A DNA stretch of 64,000 bases from a virus: the IMG/VR virus record IMGVR_UViG_3300033995_001164, positions 245,178-309,177 of that record. One strand, given 5' to 3'. The position numbers were made by a program, and so were the translations under genes. Every line of letters starts with the position of its first letter. Position 1 is the first letter of the stretch. Below, piece after piece: positions 49,513 to 57,510 of this stretch. The notes beneath the pieces were generated by a model. That model saw nothing but the letters and a program-made list of their open reading frames with translations. It made no database searches and was not told where the DNA came from.

Positions 49513-49929
49513 TTAATTTTTTAAGTTTTGCTTCTTAACAATTTCTATCAACTTGACCAAACATTCAAGTTCTGCTTCTTCGTAAGTTTGAAAAAAAGTA
49601 TCCCATATTAATCCGCCTATTCTAAAATCACTATTATATTCAGTGATATTATCTTGGATATACCAACAATAAGGTTGTTGATATTTGTTTTCTTTAGTAA
49701 TCCAACTATCTAAATTATACTTCTCTCTAAACCATCTAAATGCTTGTTGGTAAAGTGGTGCTACAAATGTTGTTTTAGATTCTAATCTAAATTGAAAAGG
49801 AGCAGATATAGTTTCATTTGATATATAAACCTCTCTATCTTTACCTACATAATATCCTAAACAAGGTTCATCAAATCCTAATTCTTTTAAAGCTAATGCT
49901 TGTTCGTAAGGTATAAATTCTTTTTCCAT
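49513..49929 (-). CDS. Conserved flavobacterial phage protein
   Basis: 138 residues. EFIPYEQALALKELGFDEPC, APLYQQAFRWFREKYNL and EEAELECLVKLIEIVKK form a pattern I recognise from many Bacteroidota phages and prophages; function unknown. Host-type promoter. Confidence 0.8.
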   Translation of the reverse strand: MEKEFIPYEQALALKELGFDEPCLGYYVGKDREVYISNETISAPFQFRLESKTTFVAPLYQQAFRWFREKYNLDSWITKENKYQQPYCWYIQDNITEYNSDFRIGGLIWDTFFQTYEEAELECLVKLIEIVKKQNLKN

Positions 49930-49947
49930 AATTTTTTATTTAGAAAG

Positions 49948-49955
49948 CAAAGATA
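49948..49955 (-). promoter_or_regulatory. Host-type promoter, TATCTTTG
   Basis: Nineteen bases before the ATG at 49929. Confidence 0.55.
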
Positions 49956-49993
49956 TAATAAATTTTTTATTCCACCAAATATATAATAAAAAA

Positions 49994-50041
49994 AAGGGTT
50001 GGGATTCCATCGAACGAAGTGAGTCCGAACTGGGAGAGACC
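49994..50041 (-). repeat. Terminator element copy 3
   Basis: Core GGGATTCCATCGAACGAAGT plus GAGTCC. Stem GGATTC / GAGTCC around TCG-AA-CGA; T8 follows on the minus strand. Confidence 0.7.
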
Positions 50042-50081
50042 ATAATTTGTTAATCCCAAAATTATTCCATATATTTAACCC

Positions 50082-50564
50082 ATGAATTTATATGAACAAT
50101 ACGAGAACTCGAAAACGGAGGGGATAGATGATAAAATTAAAACTATCACTAACCTTATAACCGAATATCCAAAAATCACGGATTACCTTTATAATAGAAT
50201 TGACACTTGTTTCGGGAAACACATCGTATATGTTGTTCATATGAAAGTGGATGGTATAGACATGATTAAAATTGGTTATACCAAAAACTCAGTAACCGGA
50301 AGATTCTCAGAAAAAAGATGGACCGACCACCATAAGATAGAAATAATCGAAGTTCTAAGAGGAAACACATTACAAGCAAAAGGAGCGGTGGATTTCGAAA
50401 AACAACTTAAATCAGTATGTTCAATCTTTACAATAGAGTCCAACCTAAAACTCCCGGGAAAAAATGAATTTATGAATATCAAGAATCTTAATGAGATACT
50501 AATCCAATACGATACCTTATTCCCAAAATATCAAAACATCATAGGTCTTAAATCACCTAATTAG
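50082..50564 (+). CDS. T5orf172 / GIY-YIG-like nuclease-domain protein
   Basis: 160 residues. HIVYVVHMKVDGIDMIKIGY followed by TKNSVTGRFSEKRW is the T5orf172 (MUG113-like) variant of the GIY-YIG fold; FEKQLKSVCSIFTIE continues it. The phage members are possible homing or DNA-modifying nucleases. Flanked by terminator copies 3 and 4. Confidence 0.75.
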   Translation: MNLYEQYENSKTEGIDDKIKTITNLITEYPKITDYLYNRIDTCFGKHIVYVVHMKVDGIDMIKIGYTKNSVTGRFSEKRWTDHHKIEIIEVLRGNTLQAKGAVDFEKQLKSVCSIFTIESNLKLPGKNEFMNIKNLNEILIQYDTLFPKYQNIIGLKSPN

Positions 50565-50567
50565 ATT

Positions 50568-50690
50568 CTAAAAAAAAAGGGGATGGGATTCCATCGAACG
50601 AAGTGAGTCCGGACTGGAAGGTATACGAATATCCCCTCCAATTAAAATATTAATCAAATCACCTTCAGTAAGTCTAACAATATTCCCCAT
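50568..50690 (-). CDS. Small leader peptide (RLTEGDL type)
   Basis: 40 residues: MGNIVRLTEGDLINILIGGD then codons supplied by terminator copy 4. The first 20 residues match the leader of the 30379-31077 protein (VRLTEQELIDLI). GTATTTATAAT box upstream. Either a decayed late gene cut short by the terminator element or an internal head peptide. Confidence 0.5.
   Translation of the reverse strand: MGNIVRLTEGDLINILIGGDIRIPSSPDSLRSMESHPLFF
50579..50628 (-). repeat. Terminator element copy 4
   Basis: Same core as copies 3 and 5, extended by CCGGACTGGAAGGTATA; T9 on the minus strand. Lies inside the small frame at 50568. Confidence 0.7.
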
Positions 50691-50738
50691 ATTAAATTTA
50701 TTTATTATAAATACTCAACAATTAGGGTATTTATTAAT

Positions 50739-51050
50739 ATGGAAATAATATTAACAGAGATTCAATATAAAAAATTACTATCAAATAAACCTCCAATAGA
50801 TTTATTACGAAGATTTGATTTAATAAAATCAACAATACCAAAAGTTATTAAGTATTATGATGTTGATGAATACAATAGAGAGGATTTTATTGATGAGGTT
50901 CTTCATCAACTATACGACGAAATTGATTATTATGGTATCGACAATTTTTTTGATTATGTTAAACCATTATTCTATGATGATATTGGGAACATATATGATA
51001 GGAAAGTGGGTTATAGATTAAAAAGAAGAAAACAAAAAACCCCACCTTAA
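50739..51050 (+). CDS. Leader-bearing small protein
   Basis: 103 residues. Leader MEIILTEIQYKKLLSNKPP (I-L-T-E). Acidic-aromatic core and a basic end (RLKRRKQKTPP) whose last codons form the terminator stem. GTATTTATTAAT box touches the ATG. Confidence 0.7.
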   Translation: MEIILTEIQYKKLLSNKPPIDLLRRFDLIKSTIPKVIKYYDVDEYNREDFIDEVLHQLYDEIDYYGIDNFFDYVKPLFYDDIGNIYDRKVGYRLKRRKQKTPP

Positions 51051-51058
51051 GGGTGGGG
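51040..51058. terminator. Terminator between convergent genes
   Basis: CCCCACC / GGTGGGG stem with TTAA loop, A run on one side. Confidence 0.8.
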
Positions 51059-51061
51059 GTC

Positions 51062-51334
51062 TTATTCTATTCCGTCAATTCTTATATCAGGAAATTTCTC
51101 CCTTAAATAAGAAAGTAATAATTCATCAGTAAGTTCCCCAAACATTTGATTCAAAGTATACTCCGTTGAATAATCAACATAGTCAAATTGATAATATAAT
51201 ATCATAAACCCAAATATATCCCCGTTCTTATCCACAAACTCCCGAGGTGAACTATCATATGTTAAATCATATTGGGAGTCCATATAATTATTAAACATTC
51301 TTTCTAATCTACTTTCACTTATAACATATCTCAT
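51062..51334 (-). CDS. MRYVISES-family protein
   Basis: 90 residues. Leader MRYVISESRLERMFNNYMDS; core KNGDIFGFMILYYQF. Start set by GTATTTATCAAT before the ATG; the longer frame runs through terminator copy 5. Confidence 0.7.
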   Translation of the reverse strand: MRYVISESRLERMFNNYMDSQYDLTYDSSPREFVDKNGDIFGFMILYYQFDYVDYSTEYTLNQMFGELTDELLLSYLREKFPDIRIDGIE

Positions 51335-51360
51335 ATTGATAAATACTTGACTATCAAAAA

Positions 51361-51410
51361 AGGGCTGGGATTCCATCGAACGAAGTGAGTCCGGACTGGA
51401 AGGTATATGA
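51361..51410 (-). repeat. Terminator element copy 5
   Basis: Nearly identical to copy 4 over about 48 bases, including the upstream GGACTGGAAGGTATA. Confidence 0.7.
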
Positions 51411-51431
51411 ATAACCCCGCCCATTATAATA

Positions 51432-52052
51432 TTAATCAAATCGAATTATTCGATATTCATTAGTGTTAGGATAGAATTCCACATTCTCATCATATTGTTC
51501 CTGAGTCAATTCCCGACACTTATCCAATATGTCCTTTATCCCACCATTACAGATGGTATATCCTTTCTGTATATATTTCTGAACTCTTCTCAAAGAATCA
51601 AAGACAAATAATGGTTCAAGATGATTTATAATAATCCTCTTATGGTAAACATCCAATAAACCGGAGGGGTTACATATAACCTTCTCCCCATCAAACATAA
51701 ACTGACATACCGTAAAATCAAATGAATCAATAATATCCGTTAATTTATCATATTCCCTATATATAATCTGAACCTTAATCTTACCCTTTCTATAAGTCCT
51801 CAAGTTCTCATTGAAATAAACCAATTTATAACCATTACCCTTAGATAGATTCAACTTAACAAATAAATCCAAATCCTCTTTAGTTAATCCAAAGATGTCT
51901 ATATCACTATACTCATCCCCAAATAAACTATCCCGGACGGCTCCACCGGCAATTACAACATTCATCCTGTCCTTTTTCTCATCATCCCTAATAAAATTGA
52001 AATTAGGTAATTTAGTTAATAAAGAATCTTTCGGTAATTCACAATACTCCAT
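51432..52052 (-). CDS. Nucleotidyltransferase (Pol beta fold, CCA-adding-like head)
   Basis: 206 residues. VVIAGGAVRDSLFGDEYSDI followed by DIF has the GG-x(n)-DxD signature of class II tRNA nucleotidyltransferase heads (GGAVRD ... DIDIF). The C-terminal half lacks a clear full CCA-enzyme body. Could extend or repair RNA 3' ends, or transfer nucleotides to protein. Host-type promoter at 52067. Confidence 0.75.
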   Translation of the reverse strand: MEYCELPKDSLLTKLPNFNFIRDDEKKDRMNVVIAGGAVRDSLFGDEYSDIDIFGLTKEDLDLFVKLNLSKGNGYKLVYFNENLRTYRKGKIKVQIIYREYDKLTDIIDSFDFTVCQFMFDGEKVICNPSGLLDVYHKRIIINHLEPLFVFDSLRRVQKYIQKGYTICNGGIKDILDKCRELTQEQYDENVEFYPNTNEYRIIRFD

Positions 52053-52066
52053 AAGTTATTTTTCTA

Positions 52067-52074
52067 CAAAGATA
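52067..52074 (-). promoter_or_regulatory. Host-type promoter, TATCTTTG
   Basis: Fifteen bases before the ATG at 52052. Confidence 0.55.
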
Positions 52075-52079
52075 TAACA

Positions 52080-52476
52080 TTTCCTAATTCCTCACAAATT
52101 TTCCAAAAATTTTTTTTATCGTTGAAGGGACATTTAAAAAAGAAGGGGTCGTGTTTACGGAACGATAGTGTAGTACGTGTTCCCCCGTCAATACCCCACC
52201 CATTAGGTAGGGTTAAGATAAGTTCTAATTTCCGGACAGAGTTATTCCCCCATTAAAGGGTGGGGGATTTATTCCCCCGACCATCTAACCGGAGGGGTAA
52301 ATTTTTCCCCAAAAATTATTTTATTTGATTTAGGGGATTATCCCCCCTATATGACATTCTGACAGTATAGTAAGGGGGGATACCGCAGGGAGGGGGGGTG
52401 TACCCCGCCCCACGAGGGAGTATGGACCCCACCCATAAGTTATTAACATGACACCTCCCCTCCTTGTTAATAAAAA
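52080..52476. other. Noncoding, G/C-tract-rich spacer
   Basis: About 400 bases without a credible gene. Many runs of C or G (CCCCACCC, GGGGGG) and several complementary segments (TAGGTAGGG with CCCACCCATTAGG-like sequence). Base composition differs from the flanking AT-rich genes. Nothing more can be assigned. Confidence 0.5.
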
Positions 52477-52518
52477 ACCCCCACCATTCATAACAGTATG
52501 TTATGGTGATGTGAGGGT
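52477..52518 (-). terminator. Long terminator of the 52525 gene
   Basis: AACCC-CAC-CATAAC pairs with GTTATG-GTG-GGGTT around AGTAT, with A run giving T6 on the minus strand. Confidence 0.8.
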
Positions 52519-52524
52519 TATATG

Positions 52525-52977
52525 TTAGTAAGTATCTTCTTCAATGTCTTCATCCGGTTCAGGTTCCGGGACAGTCAAACCTTTTACAGTAAAAAAACTT
52601 CCTACCGTGAATCTTGCTTCAGGCATTCTCATCTCGGGTGGAATGGCGGGGGACTGTTGTACATCTTCAATGGTTGTGTTAACATCATTCTTTAGTTCCC
52701 TCATATCTTCAGTTGACCCCACAAAGAATAATGATAAGGACGTGGACTCATATTGTTCCCCTTGTTCTACTGACCTATCAATCCACCGGGCCACATCCCA
52801 CTCCTGTTCTTTCCCCAACTCATATGGGTCAATGAATATGTCCAAGAAGATAACATAAGTAAAGTTCTCTAATCTTGGGACATCTAATTGGACATCCTTT
52901 ATCCATGGGTACTCTCTCATTAGTACCTTCCTAACTATCTTGTAGGTATAATTGTTTTCTACTTCTTCCTGTGTCAT
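52525..52977 (-). CDS. Hypothetical late protein
   Basis: 150 residues: VLMREYPWIKDVQLDVPRLE then NFTYVIFLDIFIDPYELG, a mixed middle, and an acidic Pro-rich tail (PEPEPDEDIEEDTY). Start follows an ATATTTATTATC box. N-terminal half resembles the 41088 and 54773 proteins. Confidence 0.7.
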   Translation of the reverse strand: MTQEEVENNYTYKIVRKVLMREYPWIKDVQLDVPRLENFTYVIFLDIFIDPYELGKEQEWDVARWIDRSVEQGEQYESTSLSLFFVGSTEDMRELKNDVNTTIEDVQQSPAIPPEMRMPEARFTVGSFFTVKGLTVPEPEPDEDIEEDTY

Positions 52978-53013
52978 GATAATAAATATATAATCTTATG
53001 TTAAATACGTCAG

Positions 53014-53031
53014 AGAATATTTTTAATATTC
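53014..53031 (+). repeat. Covarying hairpin 1
   Basis: GAATATT / AATATTC inside CAGAGAATATTTTTAATATT. Its counterpart at 53234 has a compensatory change. Confidence 0.55.
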
Positions 53032-53057
53032 CGTTTGGCGGGGTTATTATAATGTTG

Positions 53058-53065
53058 TATCTTTG
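53058..53065 (+). promoter_or_regulatory. Host-type promoter without downstream gene
   Basis: TATCTTTG with TTTG at 53034-53037 as -33 element. No reading frame starts after it, so a noncoding transcript is likely. Confidence 0.5.
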
Positions 53066-53071
53066 TACCAC

Positions 53072-53200
53072 TGAATCGGTAATCAACCCGACAGGGGGCG
53101 CAACAAGGGTTGGGGAGAGTGGACGGAGCAGCGCTCATACTTGACCTTTAGGTTAAGTTATATTTTTATATAAACCCCGCCCATTTGGTGATGACCGGAA
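53072..53200 (+). ncRNA. Candidate noncoding RNA
   Basis: Downstream of the promoter at 53058. CAACCC (about 53083) pairs with GGGTTG (about 53107), and ACCTTTAGGT is a second hairpin. No open frame. 3' end uncertain. Confidence 0.35.
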
Positions 53201-53233
53201 ACAAAAAATTCCCACACGTAATGGACACGACAG

Positions 53234-53251
53234 AGAAGATTTTTAATCTTC
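53234..53251 (+). repeat. Covarying hairpin 2
   Basis: GAAGATT / AATCTTC inside CAGAGAAGATTTTTAATCTT; differs from hairpin 1 by a T-A to G-C pair exchange with both sides changed. Confidence 0.55.
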
Positions 53252-53435
53252 CATTTGGTCCGGGTGTCGTAGACCGACACGCTAGTGGAGTAGGATAATG
53301 AATAGTTATATGTGGTTGTCTATAATTCCAAACTTTACGTCCCTAAGGTACTGAGTGGTTAATCCCCTACTGTGGGGGACAATCATATTCCATTATAAAT
53401 ATAGTTGATTATATGTAAAATCAAATATTAATCAT

Positions 53436-53443
53436 TATCTTTG
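53436..53443 (+). promoter_or_regulatory. Host-type promoter, TATCTTTG
   Basis: Nineteen bases before the ATG at 53463. Confidence 0.55.
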
Positions 53444-53462
53444 TGGTTAATTAAATAATCAT

Positions 53463-53552
53463 ATGAGAACATTACTAAAATTCTTATTCCTTGGGTGGTT
53501 AGTCACCATAATATATAACCTATTTACCGGTGGGGACAAACGAAGATATTAG
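53463..53552 (+). CDS. Single-helix membrane peptide
   Basis: 29 residues, MRTLLKFLFLGWLVTIIYNL then FTGGDKRRY: one membrane helix with a basic end. Own promoter supports it. Its 3' end overlaps the convergent gene. Confidence 0.5.
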   Translation: MRTLLKFLFLGWLVTIIYNLFTGGDKRRY

Positions 53553-53786
53553 TTCCTGACACTTGTTTAAGATGTCGAGTGAGGAATAATCCCCTCCCAT
53601 CTCATATAGTCCTTCTATCTTGGCGTCCACACACGCCCAAGAGTTCATGCTTATTGGTTTCCTATTAAACCCCGCCTTTACCTTCTCGAAGTATAGAACC
53701 CCTTTCTGATTCACATTGTTGTCTGAGATGACCACTCGAATCACCTTCTCATCTATATAATCTATGTTGAATATTAAATCTTCCAT
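53520..53786 (-). CDS. Hypothetical protein
   Basis: 88 residues (MEDLIFNIDYIDEKVIRVVI ... ILNKCQELISSFVPTGK). Codon use is GC-richer than in the flanking genes, like the surrounding noncoding stretch. Unknown. Confidence 0.6.
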   Translation of the reverse strand: MEDLIFNIDYIDEKVIRVVISDNNVNQKGVLYFEKVKAGFNRKPISMNSWACVDAKIEGLYEMGGDYSSLDILNKCQELISSFVPTGK

Positions 53787-53789
53787 TGT

Positions 53790-54755
53790 TTTCTTGTCCG
53801 GATAATACCGTATACAGTTAAATATAGTTATGGAACATATAAAAATAAAGTTATTAACAGGCGGGGAATGGTCCTGACGCTATGTCAGTTGATAAAAAAA
53901 AGTGTAGTTGTTGATAAGTTTGGGGGTAAATTATTAGGATTTGTCAAAATGTCAGTCGAGGTTTCGATAAGGGATAATCCCTTTCCCCGCCTTTGAGGTG
54001 TTAACAAGTGGGTAGTCCTCCCACATTTTACCACCATATCCTGTGTGGTTATAGTGTAAAGACCACTTTTTCCCCTCTCACGACCCCTACAGGACCAGTT
54101 TTTTACTATATATAAAACCTGGCAAAAACAGTAGTGAGTAGTACAAGAGGCGGGGAGTTCCCTTTAGGGAACCTATAATAGGACATTTATAACCTCAACG
54201 AGGGAACCGATACCCCTTAGTGAACCATTCTACGCCCCTGTCGGTAGACCGACCAAAGGGAGTTCGAAGGAAGACAAGTCGTAGGTGGTTATGTAATAAC
54301 CCCGACCATCGGGAGGTGGTAAGTCGTTAAAAGTTACTATTCATATCACTCATGTGAGTTTTAAACTGACTACACTGATACAAAACATAACTTATTATAC
54401 GGTTATGGATGGATTATACCTTAAGGGGTGTAATTGTTTACCGAAGGTATTGTCTTATACCCTAATAGGTATAATCCCCTCATTAACTACTAATACCACC
54501 TCATCATTGTCTTGTCGTTAGGTGGGGACAATACATTCAGGCGGGGAATTGTATATATTGTGAGTAAAACAATTATTATCGGGTTATTGGTAGTAATAAG
54601 GTTATGGACCGATAATGATTATAAGAAATAGTGAAGAATGAAACTATGAGTGAATCCGGAGTGGAGAGAGAACTGACCGACAGGGAAGTGGAACGGAACA
54701 TAGGTATGAACGAATGGTTTTAGTCTTTAGTATTTCTTTGTTATGTAAATCTTTA
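53790..54755. other. Long noncoding, hairpin-rich region
   Basis: About 965 bases without a credible gene, GC-richer than the window. GGCGGGGA recurs at about 53861, 54150 and 54541. Clear hairpins include AAGGGAT-AATCCCTT (about 53969), GTTCCC-TTTA-GGGAAC (about 54157), GTCGGT-AGACCGAC (about 54240) and TACCCTAATAGGTA. A long structured RNA or a replication/packaging region are the options; no promoter is obvious at either end. Confidence 0.5.
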
Positions 54756-54759
54756 TTAT

Positions 54760-54767
54760 TATCTTTG
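54760..54767 (+). promoter_or_regulatory. Host-type promoter, TATCTTTG
   Basis: Five bases before the ATG at 54773. Confidence 0.6.
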
Positions 54768-54772
54768 TGATT

Positions 54773-55039
54773 ATGAATAAACCCACCCATCCTGAAATTA
54801 TTGAGAAAGTATTGCTTCGTCTTATTAGAACGGAGTATCCTTCCGTGGAGGGAACAAGGATTGTTCATATATTTGGTAAGGGCTACAGTAAATATCATGT
54901 TTATGTTGGGGTGAGTTATACGGATGTTATTAGAAATAATTACTCTGAGTTTATACCATATGTTAATAACTTAGGTAAATACATTTTACCTCATCCGGAT
55001 ATTATTAAAGTCGTGGGATTTTATACTATATCTGAGTAA
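54773..55039 (+). CDS. Small-family-like protein
   Basis: 88 residues: KVLLRLIRTEYPSVEGTRIV, YSKYHVYVGVSYTDVIRNNY. Shares the RxEYPxxxxxxxV N-terminal pattern with 41088 and 52525. Start set by the promoter. Confidence 0.7.
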   Translation: MNKPTHPEIIEKVLLRLIRTEYPSVEGTRIVHIFGKGYSKYHVYVGVSYTDVIRNNYSEFIPYVNNLGKYILPHPDIIKVVGFYTISE

Positions 55040-55040
55040 T

Positions 55041-55090
55041 CTATTATATGGTCCGGGGCGTTAATCCCCAACCCCTTATATTTATTTAGT
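55041..55090 (+). promoter_or_regulatory. Recurrent leader element, copy 1
   Basis: CTATTATATGGTCCGGGGCG, then TTAATCCCCAACCCC and TATATTTATTTAGT directly before the ATG at 55091. GGGG-CGTTAAT-CCCC forms a hairpin. Copies 2 and 3 at 55416 and 59691. Confidence 0.65.
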
Positions 55091-55414
55091 ATGAAATATA
55101 TTATACCCGAAGAAAAACTTAAGAAACTAATTAAGTCATACATTATGTCTCGTTACAATTCAGTTAGTAAGGTTTACTTTACAAAAAGAAATGTTCATAC
55201 ACCGAGTTTTTTTGAAGGTAATCCCGTTCGAAACATTACTTTAACAATTATTAATATTGAGTTTAATTCCGGTGAGATGGTTCACGGTTATTTAAGTGCA
55301 TCACCATCCCGAACTTTAAGAACAATTCAAAACGATATTAATTCCATGTTTAATCTTGGTATTGGTGACGGCCCCTATTCTTTATGGGATGTTGATGGAA
55401 CTGTGGTTCATTAA
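55091..55414 (+). CDS. MKYIIPEE-leader protein
   Basis: 107 residues. Leader MKYIIPEEKLKKLIKSYIMS; core NITLTIINIEFNSGEMVHGY. Box TATTTAT in the leader element upstream. Confidence 0.7.
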   Translation: MKYIIPEEKLKKLIKSYIMSRYNSVSKVYFTKRNVHTPSFFEGNPVRNITLTIINIEFNSGEMVHGYLSASPSRTLRTIQNDINSMFNLGIGDGPYSLWDVDGTVVH

Positions 55415-55415
55415 T

Positions 55416-55465
55416 CTATTATATGGTCCGAGGCGTTAATCCCCAACCCCTTATATTTATTTAGT
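55416..55465 (+). promoter_or_regulatory. Recurrent leader element, copy 2
   Basis: Differs from copy 1 at one base in its first 30 (CCGAGGCG for CCGGGGCG). Confidence 0.65.
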
Positions 55466-55825
55466 ATGAAATACATTATAACAGAAAACCAATTAGATAG
55501 ATTCATTAGTAAATGGTTATCCAAGGAATATGCAGATTTGGAAATTTATGACCACGATAATCAACTTTGGTGTTTATATGTTGATAAAGATGGTGAGGTA
55601 ATATTTCTTTATCATACCAAAGACAATGAGTTGTATGTCTCAAAGGATGTTATGAAATTTTTAATCGATATGTTTTCCATTGATGTCGAACAGACTAAGG
55701 ACATACTTAGAGAATGGTTTGAAAAGTACACCGGTTTGAATTCTTATAAGGTTTTATCTTGGGATTTTTTTGATGCGGATTGGAAAAAAATTGTTAGATG
55801 GGAAACAAAAAAACGATTATCTTAA
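55466..55825 (+). CDS. MKYIITEN-family protein
   Basis: 119 residues. Leader MKYIITENQLDRFISKWLSK, core YVDKDGEVIFLYHTKDNELY, ILREWFEKYTGLNSYKV, then a charged extension. Close paralogue of the array genes at 29759 and 60093 but without repeats. Confidence 0.75.
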   Translation: MKYIITENQLDRFISKWLSKEYADLEIYDHDNQLWCLYVDKDGEVIFLYHTKDNELYVSKDVMKFLIDMFSIDVEQTKDILREWFEKYTGLNSYKVLSWDFFDADWKKIVRWETKKRLS

Positions 55826-55831
55826 ATTAAA

Positions 55832-55855
55832 AACCCCCACCGTTAAGTGAGGATT
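55832..55855 (-). terminator. Terminator between convergent genes
   Basis: AACCCCCAC / GTG-GG-TT imperfect stem; a near-copy lies at 57560. Confidence 0.65.
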
Positions 55856-55864
55856 TTCTTTTTG

Positions 55865-56497
55865 TTACAAACAATCTTTACAATATTTCCATTCTATAAC
55901 TCTCTCACCATCCTCAAAAGTTTTACTACCATTATATGAACACCATTTGTCGTCAGCATAATAAACAACCTCATACCATTCAGAAACACCTAAATCATTT
56001 ATATGAGTTATTTTAGCCAAAACAGAATCTAATTCAGTAGGTGTTTCTTGTTTCCCAACGTGAGTAATTGTAATACCTCTTTCAAGCTCTTGTTTAGGTT
56101 CTTCTTTTGGAATGATGATTTTGTATATCCAAGTGTGATATATGGTTTTATAACTATCAATCTTAACCATCTCACAACTTGGATTTTTAACAAACCATTC
56201 TAAAAACTCATTATCAATAGCTTGTACACCATCATTGATTAATTCTTGGTCTGTTGTTAGGATGATTTTTTTGGCACCATTAAATTTTGTAAAAATTTTA
56301 TCAGTTTCTTGTTTATAAACAACATTATGTTTATCAATACACCAATCTCCATATTTAATATCTTCATCAGAAGTGATGTAGATGTGTTGTCTATTAGATA
56401 AATTATAAATATCAGAACAAAATGTTAGTTCTTCTTTTGATGTAGATTTTGATAACCTACTTGGTTTATCTGTTGGTATTACGTGTATGTTTTTCAT
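55865..56497 (-). CDS. HLIPTDKPSRL-type protein
   Basis: 210 residues. MKNIHVIPTDKPSRL at the start, IYITSDEDIKYGDWCIDK, KKIILTTDQELINDGVQAID and LEWFVKNPSCEMVKI: a pattern I know from flavobacterial genomes and phages, function unknown. Second of a tandem pair; overlaps the upstream paralogue by 4 bases. Confidence 0.8.
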   Translation of the reverse strand: MKNIHVIPTDKPSRLSKSTSKEELTFCSDIYNLSNRQHIYITSDEDIKYGDWCIDKHNVVYKQETDKIFTKFNGAKKIILTTDQELINDGVQAIDNEFLEWFVKNPSCEMVKIDSYKTIYHTWIYKIIIPKEEPKQELERGITITHVGKQETPTELDSVLAKITHINDLGVSEWYEVVYYADDKWCSYNGSKTFEDGERVIEWKYCKDCL

Positions 56498-57486
56498 AAC
56501 TTTATTTTCTTTTTAAATTGTTCAAACCATTTTTTCAAAGTTACAAATGTCATAATACTTTTTTCATCTTCTTTGATATATTCCATTGCATTTTGATTGA
56601 AATTTTGTAGTAATTCTAATACTTCTTCCTCACTATAACTTCTTTTTTCAAGTTCAGAAATATATCTCAATACACTGATTGGAACTTTCATATAATCTTC
56701 TTCGGCATTAGCTCTGTAATATGTTAAATCTTTAGTTTCTTCAAAATCTTCCAAATTCCATTTAGAAGTGTTAATTACAAATTCTCTTTTAACTCCAATA
56801 CCTTTTTTTAAAGATTTATTTAAGAAATCAACTTCTGTTAATTGTTGCATATCCTTAAAAGGTTTAGGTTCTTGTTTAGGTTTCACTAACTTGTTTGCAG
56901 TTTCTCTTACTTTTTGTTTAATAGATTCAGGTGTTTCATAAAGGATTCTATCTTTAGTTGATTGTTTAGGTTTACCAACTACCATATCTATTTTACCTTT
57001 AGGTATTCCTCTTAATTCCTTTTTATGTTCGCATTTATCACAACCATAGAAGGCACCACAACATTTCCATTCTTCTTTTGGAATGATGATTTTGTAATCA
57101 TATAATTCTGAAGTAAAATGTTTGTATTCTTTTTCAATTTCAACCTCCTCACAATTTGGATTCTTAACAAACCATTCTAAAAAATCATTTGGAATAGGTT
57201 GTACACCATCTTTAATAAGGTCTTGGTCTGTTGTAAGAATGATTGAAAAATAATTAGTATATACAGGAGTTCTCATTTTCATAAATTCTCTGTATTTGTA
57301 AACTTTACCTTCCCAAAAAACATAACCTTCTTCTTTAATTTCTTCATCAGAAGTGATGTAGATGTTTACATTATTTCCTAATGCTTCTTTGATAGGTTTT
57401 ATATCGTGACATCTTGTTAGATTACCTAATTTAGTCATCCAAAACCTACTTGGTTTATCTGTTGGTATTAAGTGTATGTTTTTCAT
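56494..57486 (-). CDS. HLIPTDKPSRF-type protein, larger paralogue
   Basis: 330 residues from MKNIHLIPTDKPSRF (host-type promoter at 57503). Same blocks as 55865, then a zinc-like CCGAFYGCDKCEHKKE and a helical C-terminal extension. A recent duplication with added domain. Confidence 0.8.
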   Translation of the reverse strand: MKNIHLIPTDKPSRFWMTKLGNLTRCHDIKPIKEALGNNVNIYITSDEEIKEEGYVFWEGKVYKYREFMKMRTPVYTNYFSIILTTDQDLIKDGVQPIPNDFLEWFVKNPNCEEVEIEKEYKHFTSELYDYKIIIPKEEWKCCGAFYGCDKCEHKKELRGIPKGKIDMVVGKPKQSTKDRILYETPESIKQKVRETANKLVKPKQEPKPFKDMQQLTEVDFLNKSLKKGIGVKREFVINTSKWNLEDFEETKDLTYYRANAEEDYMKVPISVLRYISELEKRSYSEEEVLELLQNFNQNAMEYIKEDEKSIMTFVTLKKWFEQFKKKIKL

Positions 57487-57502
57487 AACCTTATTTTTTT
57501 TA

Positions 57503-57510
57503 CAAAGATA
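57503..57510 (-). promoter_or_regulatory. Host-type promoter, TATCTTTG
   Basis: Seventeen bases before the ATG at 57486; sets that start over the longer frame to 57513. Confidence 0.6.

Noticed and set aside
53040-54755. tRNA or tmRNA genes in the gene-poor region
   Set aside because: I searched for T-arm GTTCRANYC-like sequence with matching acceptor stems by eye and found none; a tRNAscan-SE run would decide.
54644-54898. Leftward 84-codon frame
   Set aside because: Crosses the promoter and start of the 54773 gene; no start signal of its own and unlike local proteins.
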